A DNA stretch of 64,000 bases from an uncultured Clostridium sp. (GTDB taxonomy: Bacteria; Bacillota; Clostridia; Lachnospirales; Lachnospiraceae). Positions 53,155 to 62,252 of this stretch are shown here, piece after piece. Position 1 is the stretch's first letter, and each line of letters starts with the position of its first letter. The stretch lies in assembly GCA_934438135.1 (NCBI GenBank), contig CAKSBP010000010.1, positions 1-64,000 on the forward strand. Direction: 5' to 3'. The position numbers were made by a program, and so were the translations under genes. Below the pieces are notes generated by a model, which saw nothing but the letters and a program-made list of their open reading frames with translations, made no database searches and was not told the origin of the DNA.

Positions 53155-54498
53155 ATGAATTCATTATTAACCTGTATCCCATTCGTTGGAATGCTATTAT
53201 GTATTGCTGTATTTCCGTTGGTAAAAGCGGACTGGTGGGATAAGTATAAGCCGGCAGTTGTTGCATTCTGGATTATTTTATTTTTAATTCCATACACGGC
53301 GATGCATGGAGCCGCAACAACTATGGAGACGGTATTGGATTGTATTATTAATGACTATCTTACATTTATTATTCTGCTTTTTGGATTATTCTGTGTATCA
53401 GGAAATATTACACTCGATGGAGATCTTGCCGGTTCTCCGCGTGTGAATGTAATACTGCTTTTTATTGGTACATTACTATCAGGATGGATTGGAACAACTG
53501 GTTCTAGTATGCTTTTAATTCGTCCGGTGATTAAGGCAAACTCATGGAGAAAAAGAAAGAAGCAGATTTTTATCTTTTTTATTTTCCTTATTTCCAATAT
53601 TGGAGGATGTCTGACGCCTGTTGGTGATCCACCACTGCTAATGGGATTTATGCGTGGAGTACCATTCTTCTGGAGTTTTAAGCTGTTACCAGTATTAATT
53701 TTTAACATGATAGTTCTATTAACGGTATTTTACTTTATTGACCGACGTGAATATCGGAAAGATATCGCAGCTGGTATGAAACCAGATATTTCAAAACCAG
53801 GAACACATATCAGTGTTCGTGGAGCACATAATATTATATTCCTTGTAATGATTGTTGGTGCAGTTGTTGCCAGTGGAGTATTACCAGGATGCTCTGCATT
53901 CCACAATGCAGATGGAATGGTATATGGACTGAAAATTTTTAAAGAGGTAAGACTTACATATCCAACAATCATTGAGATTGTACTTATACTATTGGCCGCA
54001 TTTCTTTCCTTTAAGACAACTAATAAGGAAGTTCGTGAAGCAAACCATTTTACATGGAGTGCAATCCAAGAAGTTGCTGTTTTATTCATTGGTATTTTTA
54101 TTACCATGCAGCCGGCATTAATGCTATTAAAGGCAAATGGAGGTTCTCTTGGAATCAATAAGCCTGCTCAGATGTTTTGGGCAACCGGTGTACTATCTAG
54201 TTTTCTGGATAACACTCCTACTTATCTTGTATTCCTTACGACTGCCGGTGCATTGAATTTTACAAAGGGTGTTGCAACAACCGTTGGTATGATTCCAGTG
54301 CAGATGCTTATGGCCATCTCCAGTGGTGCCGTATTTATGGGAGCCAACACGTATATTGGTAATGCACCAAACTTTATGGTTAAATCAATTTCCGATGAAA
54401 ATGGTATTCGGATGCCATCTTTCTTTGGATATATGTTATGGTCTATATGCTGCTTGATTCCAGTATTTATTTTAGACATGCTGGTCTTTTTCCTTTAA
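53155..54498 (+). CDS. Sodium:proton antiporter / CitMHS-NhaD type transporter
   Basis: A 447-residue polytopic membrane protein with about 11-12 hydrophobic segments. NIGGCLTPVGDPPLLMGFMRGVPFFW and LSSFLDNTPTYLVFL are hallmark half-site motifs of the ion-transporter superfamily (NhaD/ArsB/CitMHS), and GANTYIGNAPNFMVKSI also fits. The substrate is not fixed by sequence; Na+/H+ exchange is the usual annotation. The cytidylate-kinase-like gene begins 39 nt downstream and is probably co-transcribed. Confidence 0.82.
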   Translation: MNSLLTCIPFVGMLLCIAVFPLVKADWWDKYKPAVVAFWIILFLIPYTAMHGAATTMETVLDCIINDYLTFIILLFGLFCVSGNITLDGDLAGSPRVNVILLFIGTLLSGWIGTTGSSMLLIRPVIKANSWRKRKKQIFIFFIFLISNIGGCLTPVGDPPLLMGFMRGVPFFWSFKLLPVLIFNMIVLLTVFYFIDRREYRKDIAAGMKPDISKPGTHISVRGAHNIIFLVMIVGAVVASGVLPGCSAFHNADGMVYGLKIFKEVRLTYPTIIEIVLILLAAFLSFKTTNKEVREANHFTWSAIQEVAVLFIGIFITMQPALMLLKANGGSLGINKPAQMFWATGVLSSFLDNTPTYLVFLTTAGALNFTKGVATTVGMIPVQMLMAISSGAVFMGANTYIGNAPNFMVKSISDENGIRMPSFFGYMLWSICCLIPVFILDMLVFFL

Positions 54499-54537
54499 TA
54501 GAAAGAAAAGAATAACGGAAAGGAAATGGAGAAAAAT

Positions 54538-55485
54538 ATGGAGAATAAATCAATTGAAAAAGAAATTGCAAACCGTATGTATGATATGGACGAGCGGGCA
54601 TACAAAAGCCTTCATTCCACGTTAGGACGTGTATTTACCGAAGAAAAAGAAATTTGTATAAAACAGACGGTTCATAATATTAAGCATCGTAAAATTCATA
54701 TTGTAAGAAGTGAAATGGCTTTGATTGTAAATATGATACATACGGTAAAAGATGAACAACTTCAGAAGGAACTGCTTCAGGAATATGCAGAAACCAAAAC
54801 CATGTTAAATGAACTTCCAAAGGAAATGAATCCGGTAGATATTCTGGACTCTGACCTGGCAGATTTAAAGAAGTTTAAACAGGATGGAAAACAGAACCTG
54901 ATTATCTGTATTGGCCGTCAGTTCGGAAGTGCTGGTACAGAAATTGGATATGAGCTGGCAAACCGTCTGGATATAGAGTTTTATGACAAAGAGATTTTCC
55001 AGATGGTATTGGATCGTCTGGATGTGGAAAATGAGGCAGTTGGAGAAACACCAACGGATGAAGTAAATAAACCGAAAAAATCCTTTTTCCGCGATTTAAC
55101 CAGATACCATGGATTGAGCAGACAGGATGCATTTTTCTTTAATCAGAGTGACTTAATTAAAAATATGGCAAAGGAGCAGAGCTTTGTTATTGTAGGACGC
55201 TGTGCTGATGTTATCCTGACCCAGAACATGATTCCTCATTACAGCATCTTTATTGAGGCACCATTTCAGCTTCGTGTAAAGAGAACTATGGAAATGAAGA
55301 AACTTTCTTATAATGAAGCAGTCCACTTTGTAAAGACAATGGATCGCTATCATAGAAAGTATTATAATTTCTATACGGGTAAGAAATGGGGAGATGCTAC
55401 AAATTATGATTTGTGTATCAACAGTGCTACTTACGGAATTGAAGGAACTATTGATATTATTGAGAAGATGATTTCGAACAATTAG
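54538..55485 (+). CDS. Cytidylate kinase-like protein with N-terminal helical extension
   Basis: A 315-residue protein. The first 115 residues are charged and helical (HRKIHIVRSEMALIVNMIHTVKDEQLQKELLQEYAE). The rest is the cytidylate-kinase-like family, with IICIGRQFGSAGTEIGYELANRL in place of a normal P-loop, YDKEIFQM and FVIVGRCADVIL. The Walker lysine is missing, as is common in this family, so CMP kinase activity is uncertain. The start at 54538 has GGAG 6 nt upstream; an ATG at 54526 is also possible. Confidence 0.75.
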   Translation: MENKSIEKEIANRMYDMDERAYKSLHSTLGRVFTEEKEICIKQTVHNIKHRKIHIVRSEMALIVNMIHTVKDEQLQKELLQEYAETKTMLNELPKEMNPVDILDSDLADLKKFKQDGKQNLIICIGRQFGSAGTEIGYELANRLDIEFYDKEIFQMVLDRLDVENEAVGETPTDEVNKPKKSFFRDLTRYHGLSRQDAFFFNQSDLIKNMAKEQSFVIVGRCADVILTQNMIPHYSIFIEAPFQLRVKRTMEMKKLSYNEAVHFVKTMDRYHRKYYNFYTGKKWGDATNYDLCINSATYGIEGTIDIIEKMISNN

Positions 55486-55504
55486 GTTGATGTATAATTA
55501 AAGA

Positions 55505-55548
55505 AGACTACTGCATTAAAGTTCACTTTAAATTGTGGTAGCCTTTTT
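55505..55548 (+). terminator. Terminator after the cytidylate kinase-like gene
   Basis: An imperfect stem ACTACTGCATTAAAGT / ACTTTAAATTGTGGTAG, then CCTTTTTTATTTT. Confidence 0.75.
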
Positions 55549-55657
55549 TATTTTATAGGAACTAATATTAATATCTTTCCAGTGCTAACTTCCCTCTCCC
55601 CGAATATATTTATATAAAAAACCACAGTTGTACCTGTGCAAAGGGTGTGAAAATCGG

Positions 55658-56257
55658 ATGATTAATTATTTATGGGGGCTGATGATTGTAATCGGTGTCG
55701 TTGTCGGAGTGTTTAATGGAAAGATGGAGGCAGTCAGCGTGGCGTCAATTAATTCAGCAAAAGAAGCAGTTACGTTATGTATTACTATGCTTGGTGTCAT
55801 GTCCATGTGGACGGGACTTATGGAAGTGGCAAAGAAAAGTGGAATTATTAACGCTTTGATTAAGGTATTAAATCCGGCATTGAAACTGTTATTCCCAGAT
55901 ATTCCAGAAGGGCATGTAGTAAAAGAATATATTTCTTCCAATATGATTGCTAATATTCTGGGGCTGGGATGGGCGGCTACGCCATTTGGCCTTCAGGCAA
56001 TGAAAGAACTTCGTATCTTAAATCACGACAGCGAGATTGCCAGTGTGGATATGTGTACCTTTTTGATTATTAATATTTCTTCCCTTCAGCTGATTCCTGT
56101 TAATATTATTGCGTACCGGAGCCAGTATGGATCGGTGAATCCGGCAGACATTATTACAGCAGCCATTCTGGCGACCTTGTTTTCGACTTTAGTCGGAGTT
56201 ATTTTTTCAGTAGCAGCGAGAAAGTTAGTTGAAAAGAAAAAAGGAGGCAGGACATGA
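55658..56257 (+). CDS. spmA: Spore maturation protein A
   Basis: A 199-residue membrane protein of the nucleoside-recognition (Gate) family. ITMLGVMSMWTGLMEVAKKSG and EYISSNMIANILGLGWAATPFGLQAMKEL are SpmA signatures. In B. subtilis SpmA and SpmB are needed for full spore-core dehydration. The start at 55658 agrees with homologues, but its ribosome site (AAGGG) is weak and distant. It overlaps spmB by 4 nt (ATGA). Confidence 0.93.
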   Translation: MINYLWGLMIVIGVVVGVFNGKMEAVSVASINSAKEAVTLCITMLGVMSMWTGLMEVAKKSGIINALIKVLNPALKLLFPDIPEGHVVKEYISSNMIANILGLGWAATPFGLQAMKELRILNHDSEIASVDMCTFLIINISSLQLIPVNIIAYRSQYGSVNPADIITAAILATLFSTLVGVIFSVAARKLVEKKKGGRT

Positions 56258-56775
56258 AGTTTCTTCTTTACATATCAAATTTTATCATTCCTTTTGTCAT
56301 TCTTTATATCGTAGGATTTGGAATGCTTCAGAAAGTAAACGTGTATGATGAATTTATTAAAGGAGCGGAAGATGGATTTAAGGTTGTGCTTGGGGTTATG
56401 CCAACATTAATCGGCCTTATGATTGCCATTGGTGTGTTACGGGCTTCTGGAACGCTTGATTTATTATCAAACGTTTTAAAGCCATTGGTTGAACATTTTC
56501 ACTTTCCATCGGAACTGGTACCGTTGGTTATAGTTAAAATGTTTTCGTCTTCGGCAGCAACCAGCCTGCTTCTAGATGTGTTTAAACAATATGGGCCGGA
56601 TTCCTATCTGGGAAGATTAAGTTCTATTCTAATGAGCTGTTCGGAAACAATTTTTTATACCCTGTCCATTTATTTTATGACAGCGAAAGTAAAGAAAACC
56701 AGATATACCCTTGCCGGTTCCTTGGTTGCTACGCTGGGGGGGATTGTTGCAAGCGTATGGCTCATGGGAATGTAA
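56254..56775 (+). CDS. spmB: Spore maturation protein B
   Basis: This 173-residue membrane partner of SpmA has YDEFIKGAEDGFKVVLGVMPTLIGLMIAIGVLRASG and SSAATSLLLDVFKQYGPDSYLGRLSSILMSCSETIFYTLS, typical SpmB signatures. Its gene shares an ATGA overlap with spmA. The pair indicates a spore-forming organism or recent ancestor. Confidence 0.94.
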   Translation: MKFLLYISNFIIPFVILYIVGFGMLQKVNVYDEFIKGAEDGFKVVLGVMPTLIGLMIAIGVLRASGTLDLLSNVLKPLVEHFHFPSELVPLVIVKMFSSSAATSLLLDVFKQYGPDSYLGRLSSILMSCSETIFYTLSIYFMTAKVKKTRYTLAGSLVATLGGIVASVWLMGM

Positions 56776-56872
56776 CAGCAGGAAAACATACATAGTACCT
56801 GATTTTCATTGTTATCACTTTTTTAAGGTGTTAAAATGAGGATAACGAAAAAGAGCTAAGGGGGGGCTGTGT

Positions 56873-57751
56873 ATGAAATTTAATCCGTATATTATTGACA
56901 TAACACACACAACATTACATACGCTGTTTTGGGCAAAGGGCATGCCCTATTATGAACGAAAAACGAGATTGTATGAGATTGAATTTATTACGGGCGGGGC
57001 AGGCGAAATGACAACCGACGGAAAGAAATACAAAACTGCAAAAGGAGATATTTTTCTACGGAAACCGGGAATTTTGACTCAGGGAATATCGGGGTATTAT
57101 TCTTATGTGGTTGCATTCGATCCGTTTTATGATGAGGCAAAAAAGAAATGTTATGAAACGACGATCCCATATTGGATTTATGATGTAAATACGGAGATTC
57201 AGGATGTTGGATTTTTTAAAAATCTTCCGGAATATTATCACACGGATTGTTACGAAAAGCTGTGTCCGCTATTCGATAATATCGTAAATGCATTCAGAGA
57301 GAACAGAGAACTGAATCAAGTGTATATGAAAGCAAACTTAATTAAAATTATGAATGCATTGGAGGAAGAAAACAGCGGAAAAAGAGTGATTGGAGAAAAA
57401 AGAACGATTCAGAATAATTACGATCAGATTATCGAGTGCAAGAATTATATTGATCAGCATCTGGATGAAAAATTTACGTTGGATAGTCTGGCCGAAAAAT
57501 GTAATTTAAGCAAAAACTTTTTCGGTAGGATTTTCAAGGAGATTATAGGAACAGCGCCTATTGAATACATTATCCAGAACCGCATGGTGCTTGCTAAAAA
57601 GCTGATTTTGACGACAGATATTCAGGTGGAACAGATTTCTTTTCTATGTGGATTTGAAGATAAAACATATTTTTACCGTCAGTTTAAAAAATATTATGGC
57701 GAGACGCCGGCAGAACTTAGAAAAAATTATTGTATTCCCGAAAATGGGTGA
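56873..57751 (+). CDS. AraC-family transcriptional regulator
   Basis: A 292-residue regulator. The cupin-like sensor domain (about 1-150) contains YEIEFITGGAGEMTTDGKKYKTAKGDIFLRKPG. The C-terminal AraC DNA-binding domain (about 185-285) includes TLDSLAEKCNLSKNFFGRIFKEIIG and FEDKTYFYRQFKKYYGETPAELRKN. It ends 86 nt before the GH26 mannanase gene, which is the likely target. The ribosome site is AAGGGGGGG. Confidence 0.88.
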   Translation: MKFNPYIIDITHTTLHTLFWAKGMPYYERKTRLYEIEFITGGAGEMTTDGKKYKTAKGDIFLRKPGILTQGISGYYSYVVAFDPFYDEAKKKCYETTIPYWIYDVNTEIQDVGFFKNLPEYYHTDCYEKLCPLFDNIVNAFRENRELNQVYMKANLIKIMNALEEENSGKRVIGEKRTIQNNYDQIIECKNYIDQHLDEKFTLDSLAEKCNLSKNFFGRIFKEIIGTAPIEYIIQNRMVLAKKLILTTDIQVEQISFLCGFEDKTYFYRQFKKYYGETPAELRKNYCIPENG

Positions 57752-57757
57752 GATTAG

Positions 57758-57812
57758 CTACTTTAAGTAGTTTGGATTGTCACCTGTCCCAATTCGTTCT
57801 GGCAGATATAAT
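57758..57812 (+). promoter_or_regulatory. GH26 promoter with upstream palindrome
   Basis: CTACTTTAAGTAG (57758-57770, perfect 13-bp palindrome) lies 13 bp upstream of a poor -35 (CTGTCC 57784-57789). A 17-bp spacer and TATAAT (57807-57812) follow. A weak -35 with a nearby dyad suits an activator-dependent promoter. Confidence 0.45.
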
Positions 57813-57837
57813 AAAGGCAGAATGAAGGAGGGATTTT

Positions 57838-59232
57838 ATGAAGAAGCATATTTCATTTTTACTTATGGTGGTGGTTTGTGTCGTGATGATTCTACCAAGT
57901 AAAATTTCAGCCCAGACATCACTTAATGGAACTGATTTAAAAATCGGGGCATGGCTTGGTGAAGCACCGACAACTGATGCAATTAGTAAATTCCAGTCTT
58001 TACAGCAGCGGAATCTGGATACTATCATGTTTTATATTGACTGGTCAACAAATTTTAACTCTATCAAGGACAGTTATATGAACCCGATTTACAGCAATGG
58101 TTCCACAGCAATTATTACCTGGGAAGCATGGGGACTTTCCAATCAGGATATTACAGATGGAAAGAAAGACAGCTATATTAAAAATATGGCACAGTCTATG
58201 AAGAGCTATAACAAAGAAATTTGGATTAATCTGATGCATGAAGCAAATGGAAACTGGTATGACTGGGCAGTTGGTGATAGCAAGGTAAATACAAATGAAA
58301 CCTATATTGCCGCTTATCGTCATGTAGTTAATATTTTCCGCCAGGAAGGTGCATTTAATGTAAAATTTATTTTCTGTGTAAACAGTAGTAGCTGTGGTGA
58401 AGGATCCAGTTTTTTGGGACATTATCCAGGAGATGCTTATGTGGATATGGTTGCAATGGATGGATATAATTGGGGAACAACTCAGTCCTGGGGCAGTACA
58501 TGGCAGTCATTTGACCAGATTTATGCTAACTGTTATAAGACCATGTGCCAGGTAGACAAACCTATTTTAATTACAGAAATGTCTAGTACAGAAACTGGAG
58601 GAAACAAAGCACAGTGGATTACGGATACATATAAAACAATTCGTAGTAATTATCCAAGAATTAAAGTAGTATCTTGGTTTGGCGAGAATAAAGAAACAGA
58701 CTGGAGAATTAATTCCAGTGATGCATCACTTGCCGCATATGTGGCAGCGGTAAAGAACAACTCATCCGCAACAGAAACACCAGCAACGAGTGAGGCACCA
58801 ACTGTAACTACTGCACCATCCGATACACCAGATATCAGTGTTACAGCATCCAGCAGTGGAACCAGTTCCATTAACCAGAATTATCAGATTAGTGCACAGG
58901 GAACAAAAGACCTTGATTTAAGCAAATTAACAATTCGTTATTTCTTTTCAAAAGCAGGTACGAAAGATATGACATTCTGGTGTGATAGTGCAGCAGCACA
59001 GCTGAATGTGGCACCTTGGTATGAGAATATCAGCGGTATTACGGTTGGAAAGGTAGTAAAATCTGGTTATCAGTATTATGTAGACCTTACATTTTCAGAT
59101 TCTTATTTTCTAAAAGCTGGAACAGGAAGTATTAACATTCAGACAAGAATTACAAATAGTGACTGGTCATCTGTGGAGAATTTTAAAGAAGGAAATTTAT
59201 TGGTGTTGTATGATGGACAGGCTGTGAAATAG
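57838..59232 (+). CDS. Secreted beta-mannanase GH26 with CBM3-like module
   Basis: A 464-residue exported endo-mannanase. The signal peptide is about 1-25 (cut near ISA-QT). The GH26 barrel spans about 28-305, with acid/base E135 in INLMHEANGNWYDWA and nucleophile E247 in PILITEMSSTE. A Thr/Ser/Pro linker (about 309-335) leads to a C-terminal family 3 carbohydrate-binding module (about 338-464) with LTIRYFFSK, WCDSAAA and IQTRITNSDWS. Family 3 modules usually bind crystalline cellulose, so the enzyme may be directed to mannan embedded in plant cell walls. A ribosome site GAAGGAGGG precedes it. Confidence 0.93.
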   Translation: MKKHISFLLMVVVCVVMILPSKISAQTSLNGTDLKIGAWLGEAPTTDAISKFQSLQQRNLDTIMFYIDWSTNFNSIKDSYMNPIYSNGSTAIITWEAWGLSNQDITDGKKDSYIKNMAQSMKSYNKEIWINLMHEANGNWYDWAVGDSKVNTNETYIAAYRHVVNIFRQEGAFNVKFIFCVNSSSCGEGSSFLGHYPGDAYVDMVAMDGYNWGTTQSWGSTWQSFDQIYANCYKTMCQVDKPILITEMSSTETGGNKAQWITDTYKTIRSNYPRIKVVSWFGENKETDWRINSSDASLAAYVAAVKNNSSATETPATSEAPTVTTAPSDTPDISVTASSSGTSSINQNYQISAQGTKDLDLSKLTIRYFFSKAGTKDMTFWCDSAAAQLNVAPWYENISGITVGKVVKSGYQYYVDLTFSDSYFLKAGTGSINIQTRITNSDWSSVENFKEGNLLVLYDGQAVK

Positions 59233-59259
59233 TAATTAAAAAATATTAATCCATTAAGA

Positions 59260-59294
59260 AGCCCTCGGACTAGGAAAGCAGCCTGAGGGTTTTC
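59260..59294. terminator. Terminator between GH26 and splB
   Basis: AGCCCTCGG pairs imperfectly with CCTGAGGGTT across a loop, followed by TTTTC on the plus strand. It lies between convergent genes. Confidence 0.75.
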
Positions 59295-59306
59295 AATTCT
59301 AGATTC

Positions 59307-60329
59307 CTAAACTACATACTTCACTTCACACTCTGGAAATGCAGCCTTCAGCTGTGCTTGGAAAAATACCTTCACTTCTCGAATGTCTTCTTTCTGGTAA
59401 GTAAATTTTCCATAACCGAACTGGCCTCGTTTGTATACACGGTTTTCATCTTCCATAGGAAGGGTAGATTCCGGAAAAATGTTTCTGATTAATTCTTTGG
59501 CGCGAGGCGTGAAACGATGGGTAATGACCTCAAAAAAGAGTGGATAGAGATAGTCTGTGGGGAGGGTACTTTTTAGATTATCAATTACCTGCTGGTATTC
59601 CTCTTTCCAATTTTTGTAGAGAAAGACCGGAGCAATCAGAAAACCTACTGGATAGCCGGCTTTCATAACTTTTGCAGCAGCATGGATTCTTGCCTCAATG
59701 GAGGAAGTATAATGTTCATAAGAACTTCGTATATATTCGGTGTTAATACTGAACCGAATTTCAGTTTTTCCTTGATGATTCAGTTTTAGAAGTGGGTCTA
59801 TATCATTAAATTTGGTAACGAAACGAAAACATCCGCGTGGATTTTCAGCAAAAAATTGAATGGTCCTTTCCAAAGCATGTGTATAGGGTTCAACGCAGAG
59901 AGGATCGGAGGTAGCAGAGCCTTCAAAGCTGGTAACACCGTCTGGTTTAGCTTCCATGTAAGAAACTGCTTTTTTAAAAATATCGTCCAGATTGACATTT
60001 ACTCTGACAAAAGGCTTATCTCCCAGCTGGGTATGAAGATAACAATATTCACACTGTCCCATGCATCCGCTGACAAGAGGAAGCATATAGTCAGCACTTG
60101 GCTTACAGGTTTGAAATGCGCTGCTTTTTTTCTTGCTGACAACCAAAGTGCGTTTCCCATTCTGATAGGTTGCTGGTACAGTATCTTCTGTGATAATAGA
60201 TTTAATCTTGTTGGAAGAACCTTCTAAAATTTCGATTTCTTTTTTATCGGAAAATGTGTCGTAAATGCGTTGTCCAATTTCATAATCTAGAGTTCCCTTT
60301 TCAAAAATAATTCGTTTAGGTATAAACAT
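59307..60329 (-). CDS. splB: Spore photoproduct lyase
   Basis: A 340-residue radical-SAM enzyme that repairs the thymine dimer called spore photoproduct during germination. The cluster motif is CX3CX2C in SGCMGQCEYCYLHTQ. SplB signatures PSADYMLPLVSGC, SFEGSATSDPLCVEPYTHALE, RFVTKFNDIDPLL and ITHRFTPRAKELI are present. The conserved cysteine used as H-atom donor in the family lies in DPLCVEPYTH. A clear ribosome site (GAGGAG) is 8 nt upstream. A forespore-type promoter is possible. Confidence 0.94.
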   Translation of the reverse strand: MFIPKRIIFEKGTLDYEIGQRIYDTFSDKKEIEILEGSSNKIKSIITEDTVPATYQNGKRTLVVSKKKSSAFQTCKPSADYMLPLVSGCMGQCEYCYLHTQLGDKPFVRVNVNLDDIFKKAVSYMEAKPDGVTSFEGSATSDPLCVEPYTHALERTIQFFAENPRGCFRFVTKFNDIDPLLKLNHQGKTEIRFSINTEYIRSSYEHYTSSIEARIHAAAKVMKAGYPVGFLIAPVFLYKNWKEEYQQVIDNLKSTLPTDYLYPLFFEVITHRFTPRAKELIRNIFPESTLPMEDENRVYKRGQFGYGKFTYQKEDIREVKVFFQAQLKAAFPECEVKYVV

Positions 60330-60368
60330 AATAAAACTCCTCAGTGTATATTTTTATATGGATATGTT

Positions 60369-60399
60369 TATTATGAGTGCATTTTGTTCAGAATATGTG
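60369..60399 (-). promoter_or_regulatory. Possible forespore (sigma-G-like) promoter of splB
   Basis: The minus strand reads CACATA, 18-bp spacer, CATAATA, about 40 nt before splB. CATAATA resembles the sigma-G -10 (CATNNTA); the -35 is a poor match. In B. subtilis splB is sigma-G dependent. Confidence 0.35.
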
Positions 60400-60783
60400 G
60401 CTTATAATTGTTTTAAAAAATTTAAAGATGATAGAATAAAAACATCCGTATTTTGGGTATTTTTATGGCATAATTCTTCCGGCTGTACAAACTATGCCTG
60501 AACTTCCACTTGTGCACAACTTTGAAACCGCGCAAATACGGCATATTCACGAAAGTTAACGCAATGTTATTGTATTGTTAAAATAATAACAAACAATGTT
60601 AAAGTACAAATATTGAATATTACAACAAATGTTGAGAGATTCAACACGAGAAGTAAAGTTTATTAAACTGACTGTATTAAATAACAGCCGTGTTATTCAA
60701 TATAATATACAATTTTGCACGTGAATGATTAAGAAAAGGGTATTTTTTCAGGAATGAGAGGAGGCTTTTTTCTTTACAGTACG
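60400..60783. other. Gap between splB and NlpC/P60 genes with dyads and a possible small RNA
   Basis: No gene is seen. Contents: a less AT-rich stretch (about 60470-60560); a perfect dyad AATAACA-GCCG-TGTTATT (60680-60697) next to TATAAT (60701-60706, plus strand); then about 110 nt reading rightward into the hairpin at 60784-60826. A short plus-strand transcript is possible but unproven. Confidence 0.4.
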
Positions 60784-60826
60784 AAAGGCATGCCTAATGG
60801 CTTAAGTAACCATAGGCATGCTTTTT
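60784..60826. terminator. Terminator downstream of the NlpC/P60 gene
   Basis: AAAGGCATGCCTAATGG (60784-60800) pairs with CCATAGGCATGCTTTTT (60810-60826) around a 9-nt loop. The better T-run is on the plus strand, although the NlpC/P60 gene that needs a terminator is on the minus strand. Confidence 0.75.
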
Positions 60827-60857
60827 GAAAGTTGTATTTAATAATTTGAAATGATAA

Positions 60858-62129
60858 TTAGACTATTCTTCTAATAGAATAGATAGAACGGTAGTTATAT
60901 TGTGATATTTTAATTCCATCTTTTGCATTACTTGCGTGTACCACTCTGCCGCCTCCAATATAGAGTGCAACGTGATTTACAGTTCCGCCATTTCCATAGA
61001 AAATAAGGTCTCCGGCCTGAAGATTGCTTACGCTTACACTTTTTCCTGCACTAGACTGAGAACTGGATGTTCTAGGAATGCTGTAGCCAAAATTGCGGAA
61101 TACAGCCTGTGTAAATCCAGAGCAGTCAGCACCATTTGTCAGACTTGTACCACCCCATACATAAGGGTTTCCAACAAACTGAGTTGCGTAGCTTGCAATT
61201 CTTGAACCGGATGTGGTTCCTGCTGAAGCAGATACGGTTGTGCTGCTGGAAGAACTTCCAGCAGAGGCACTGGAACTACTGGAGGAAGAAGAACTTCCTT
61301 GAGGTGAGCTGGAACTGTTTGAAGAAGAATTACTGCTGGAACTTCCAGAGTAACTGCTTGTAGAAGAAGCAGCCTGAGCCTGTCTTGCAGCTTCTTCTGC
61401 CTGACGAGCTTCTTCTGCTTTTTTAGCAGCTTCTTCTGCTGCAATACGAGCTAATTCTTCTTCAATAGAGACTGCGTATTCATATTTATAAGAAACATCA
61501 GTAAAATCTTTAGAAAGGTAGCCTTTTCTAGTAGAAGTTTCAGAAGAATTGATTTTAATCTTCACCCAGTTTTTAGACTCTTTAGTTACGGTGTAGGTAT
61601 CCCCTTCACCAACTAAAGTAAGACAGTCCGAATCTGTATTTGGTTTTTCTCTTACTTTCAGTGTTTCAGTAGTAACCGTAGCAGTTTTTGTTGCATATTC
61701 ATCCAGTAATTTTTCTGCATCTTCACCAATTGCAAGAAATTCCTTTGAAATATAGCCCGTAACTGTTCCGGATTCTACCTTTATCCAGCCATTTTTTTCA
61801 GAAATAACAGTGGCAGCAGAACCTTTGTACAGTTTACCGACTACTTTGCTTTCTAAATTCGGTTTTTTACGGATGTTAACATAGTTATTTGCAATAGAAA
61901 ATGCAAGATCTGCATACCTATTGTCTTCCTTTGTAGTTTCTTCTTCCACAGCATTTCCTGTCTCTGTAGATTCATCTATTGTAATATCGGCATCTTCCTG
62001 TTCTACAGGGCCGACTATCATGTCATTTACGGTGTTTTCTGCATTTACGGTGCTTGCACTGATACCAGATGGAGCCAGAAATGGTACAGTCAGGCAGAGT
62101 GATGCAGCTAATAAGTATCGTTTTATCAT
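60858..62129 (-). CDS. Secreted SH3b-NlpC/P60 peptidoglycan endopeptidase
   Basis: A 423-residue exported cell-wall hydrolase. The signal peptide is about 1-25 (cut near ISA-ST). Two bacterial SH3 domains follow (about 78-135 and 148-215), then an alanine/glutamate-rich coiled stretch, a serine-rich low-complexity linker (about 255-310) and the catalytic NlpC/P60 domain. That domain has the cysteine in NGADCSGFTQAVF and the histidine in VNHVALYIGGGRVVHA. It should cut stem peptides (gamma-D-Glu-diaminopimelate bonds). The ribosome site is TTGGAGGACAAC. Confidence 0.93.
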   Translation of the reverse strand: MIKRYLLAASLCLTVPFLAPSGISASTVNAENTVNDMIVGPVEQEDADITIDESTETGNAVEEETTKEDNRYADLAFSIANNYVNIRKKPNLESKVVGKLYKGSAATVISEKNGWIKVESGTVTGYISKEFLAIGEDAEKLLDEYATKTATVTTETLKVREKPNTDSDCLTLVGEGDTYTVTKESKNWVKIKINSSETSTRKGYLSKDFTDVSYKYEYAVSIEEELARIAAEEAAKKAEEARQAEEAARQAQAASSTSSYSGSSSSNSSSNSSSSPQGSSSSSSSSSASAGSSSSSTTVSASAGTTSGSRIASYATQFVGNPYVWGGTSLTNGADCSGFTQAVFRNFGYSIPRTSSSQSSAGKSVSVSNLQAGDLIFYGNGGTVNHVALYIGGGRVVHASNAKDGIKISQYNYRSIYSIRRIV

Positions 62130-62252
62130 TGTTGTCCTCCAAAAAAATAGGAATAATATGTTACATATTTATTAAAAAATGTAATATAATCGTAACAATT
62201 TCCTTGAAAAAAGTCAATTGGTACTTAATGGAGGGTATAAAAAGAAGATTCA

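Noticed and set aside
60400..60783. Cyclic-di-AMP or cyclic-di-GMP riboswitch controlling neighbouring genes
   Set aside because: I could not find the conserved core of either class in this gap, nor in the short leader of the NlpC/P60 gene.
61136..61444. Long frames opposite the Ser-rich part of the NlpC/P60 gene
   Set aside because: Serine codon repeats produce open frames on all strands; there are no recognisable motifs.
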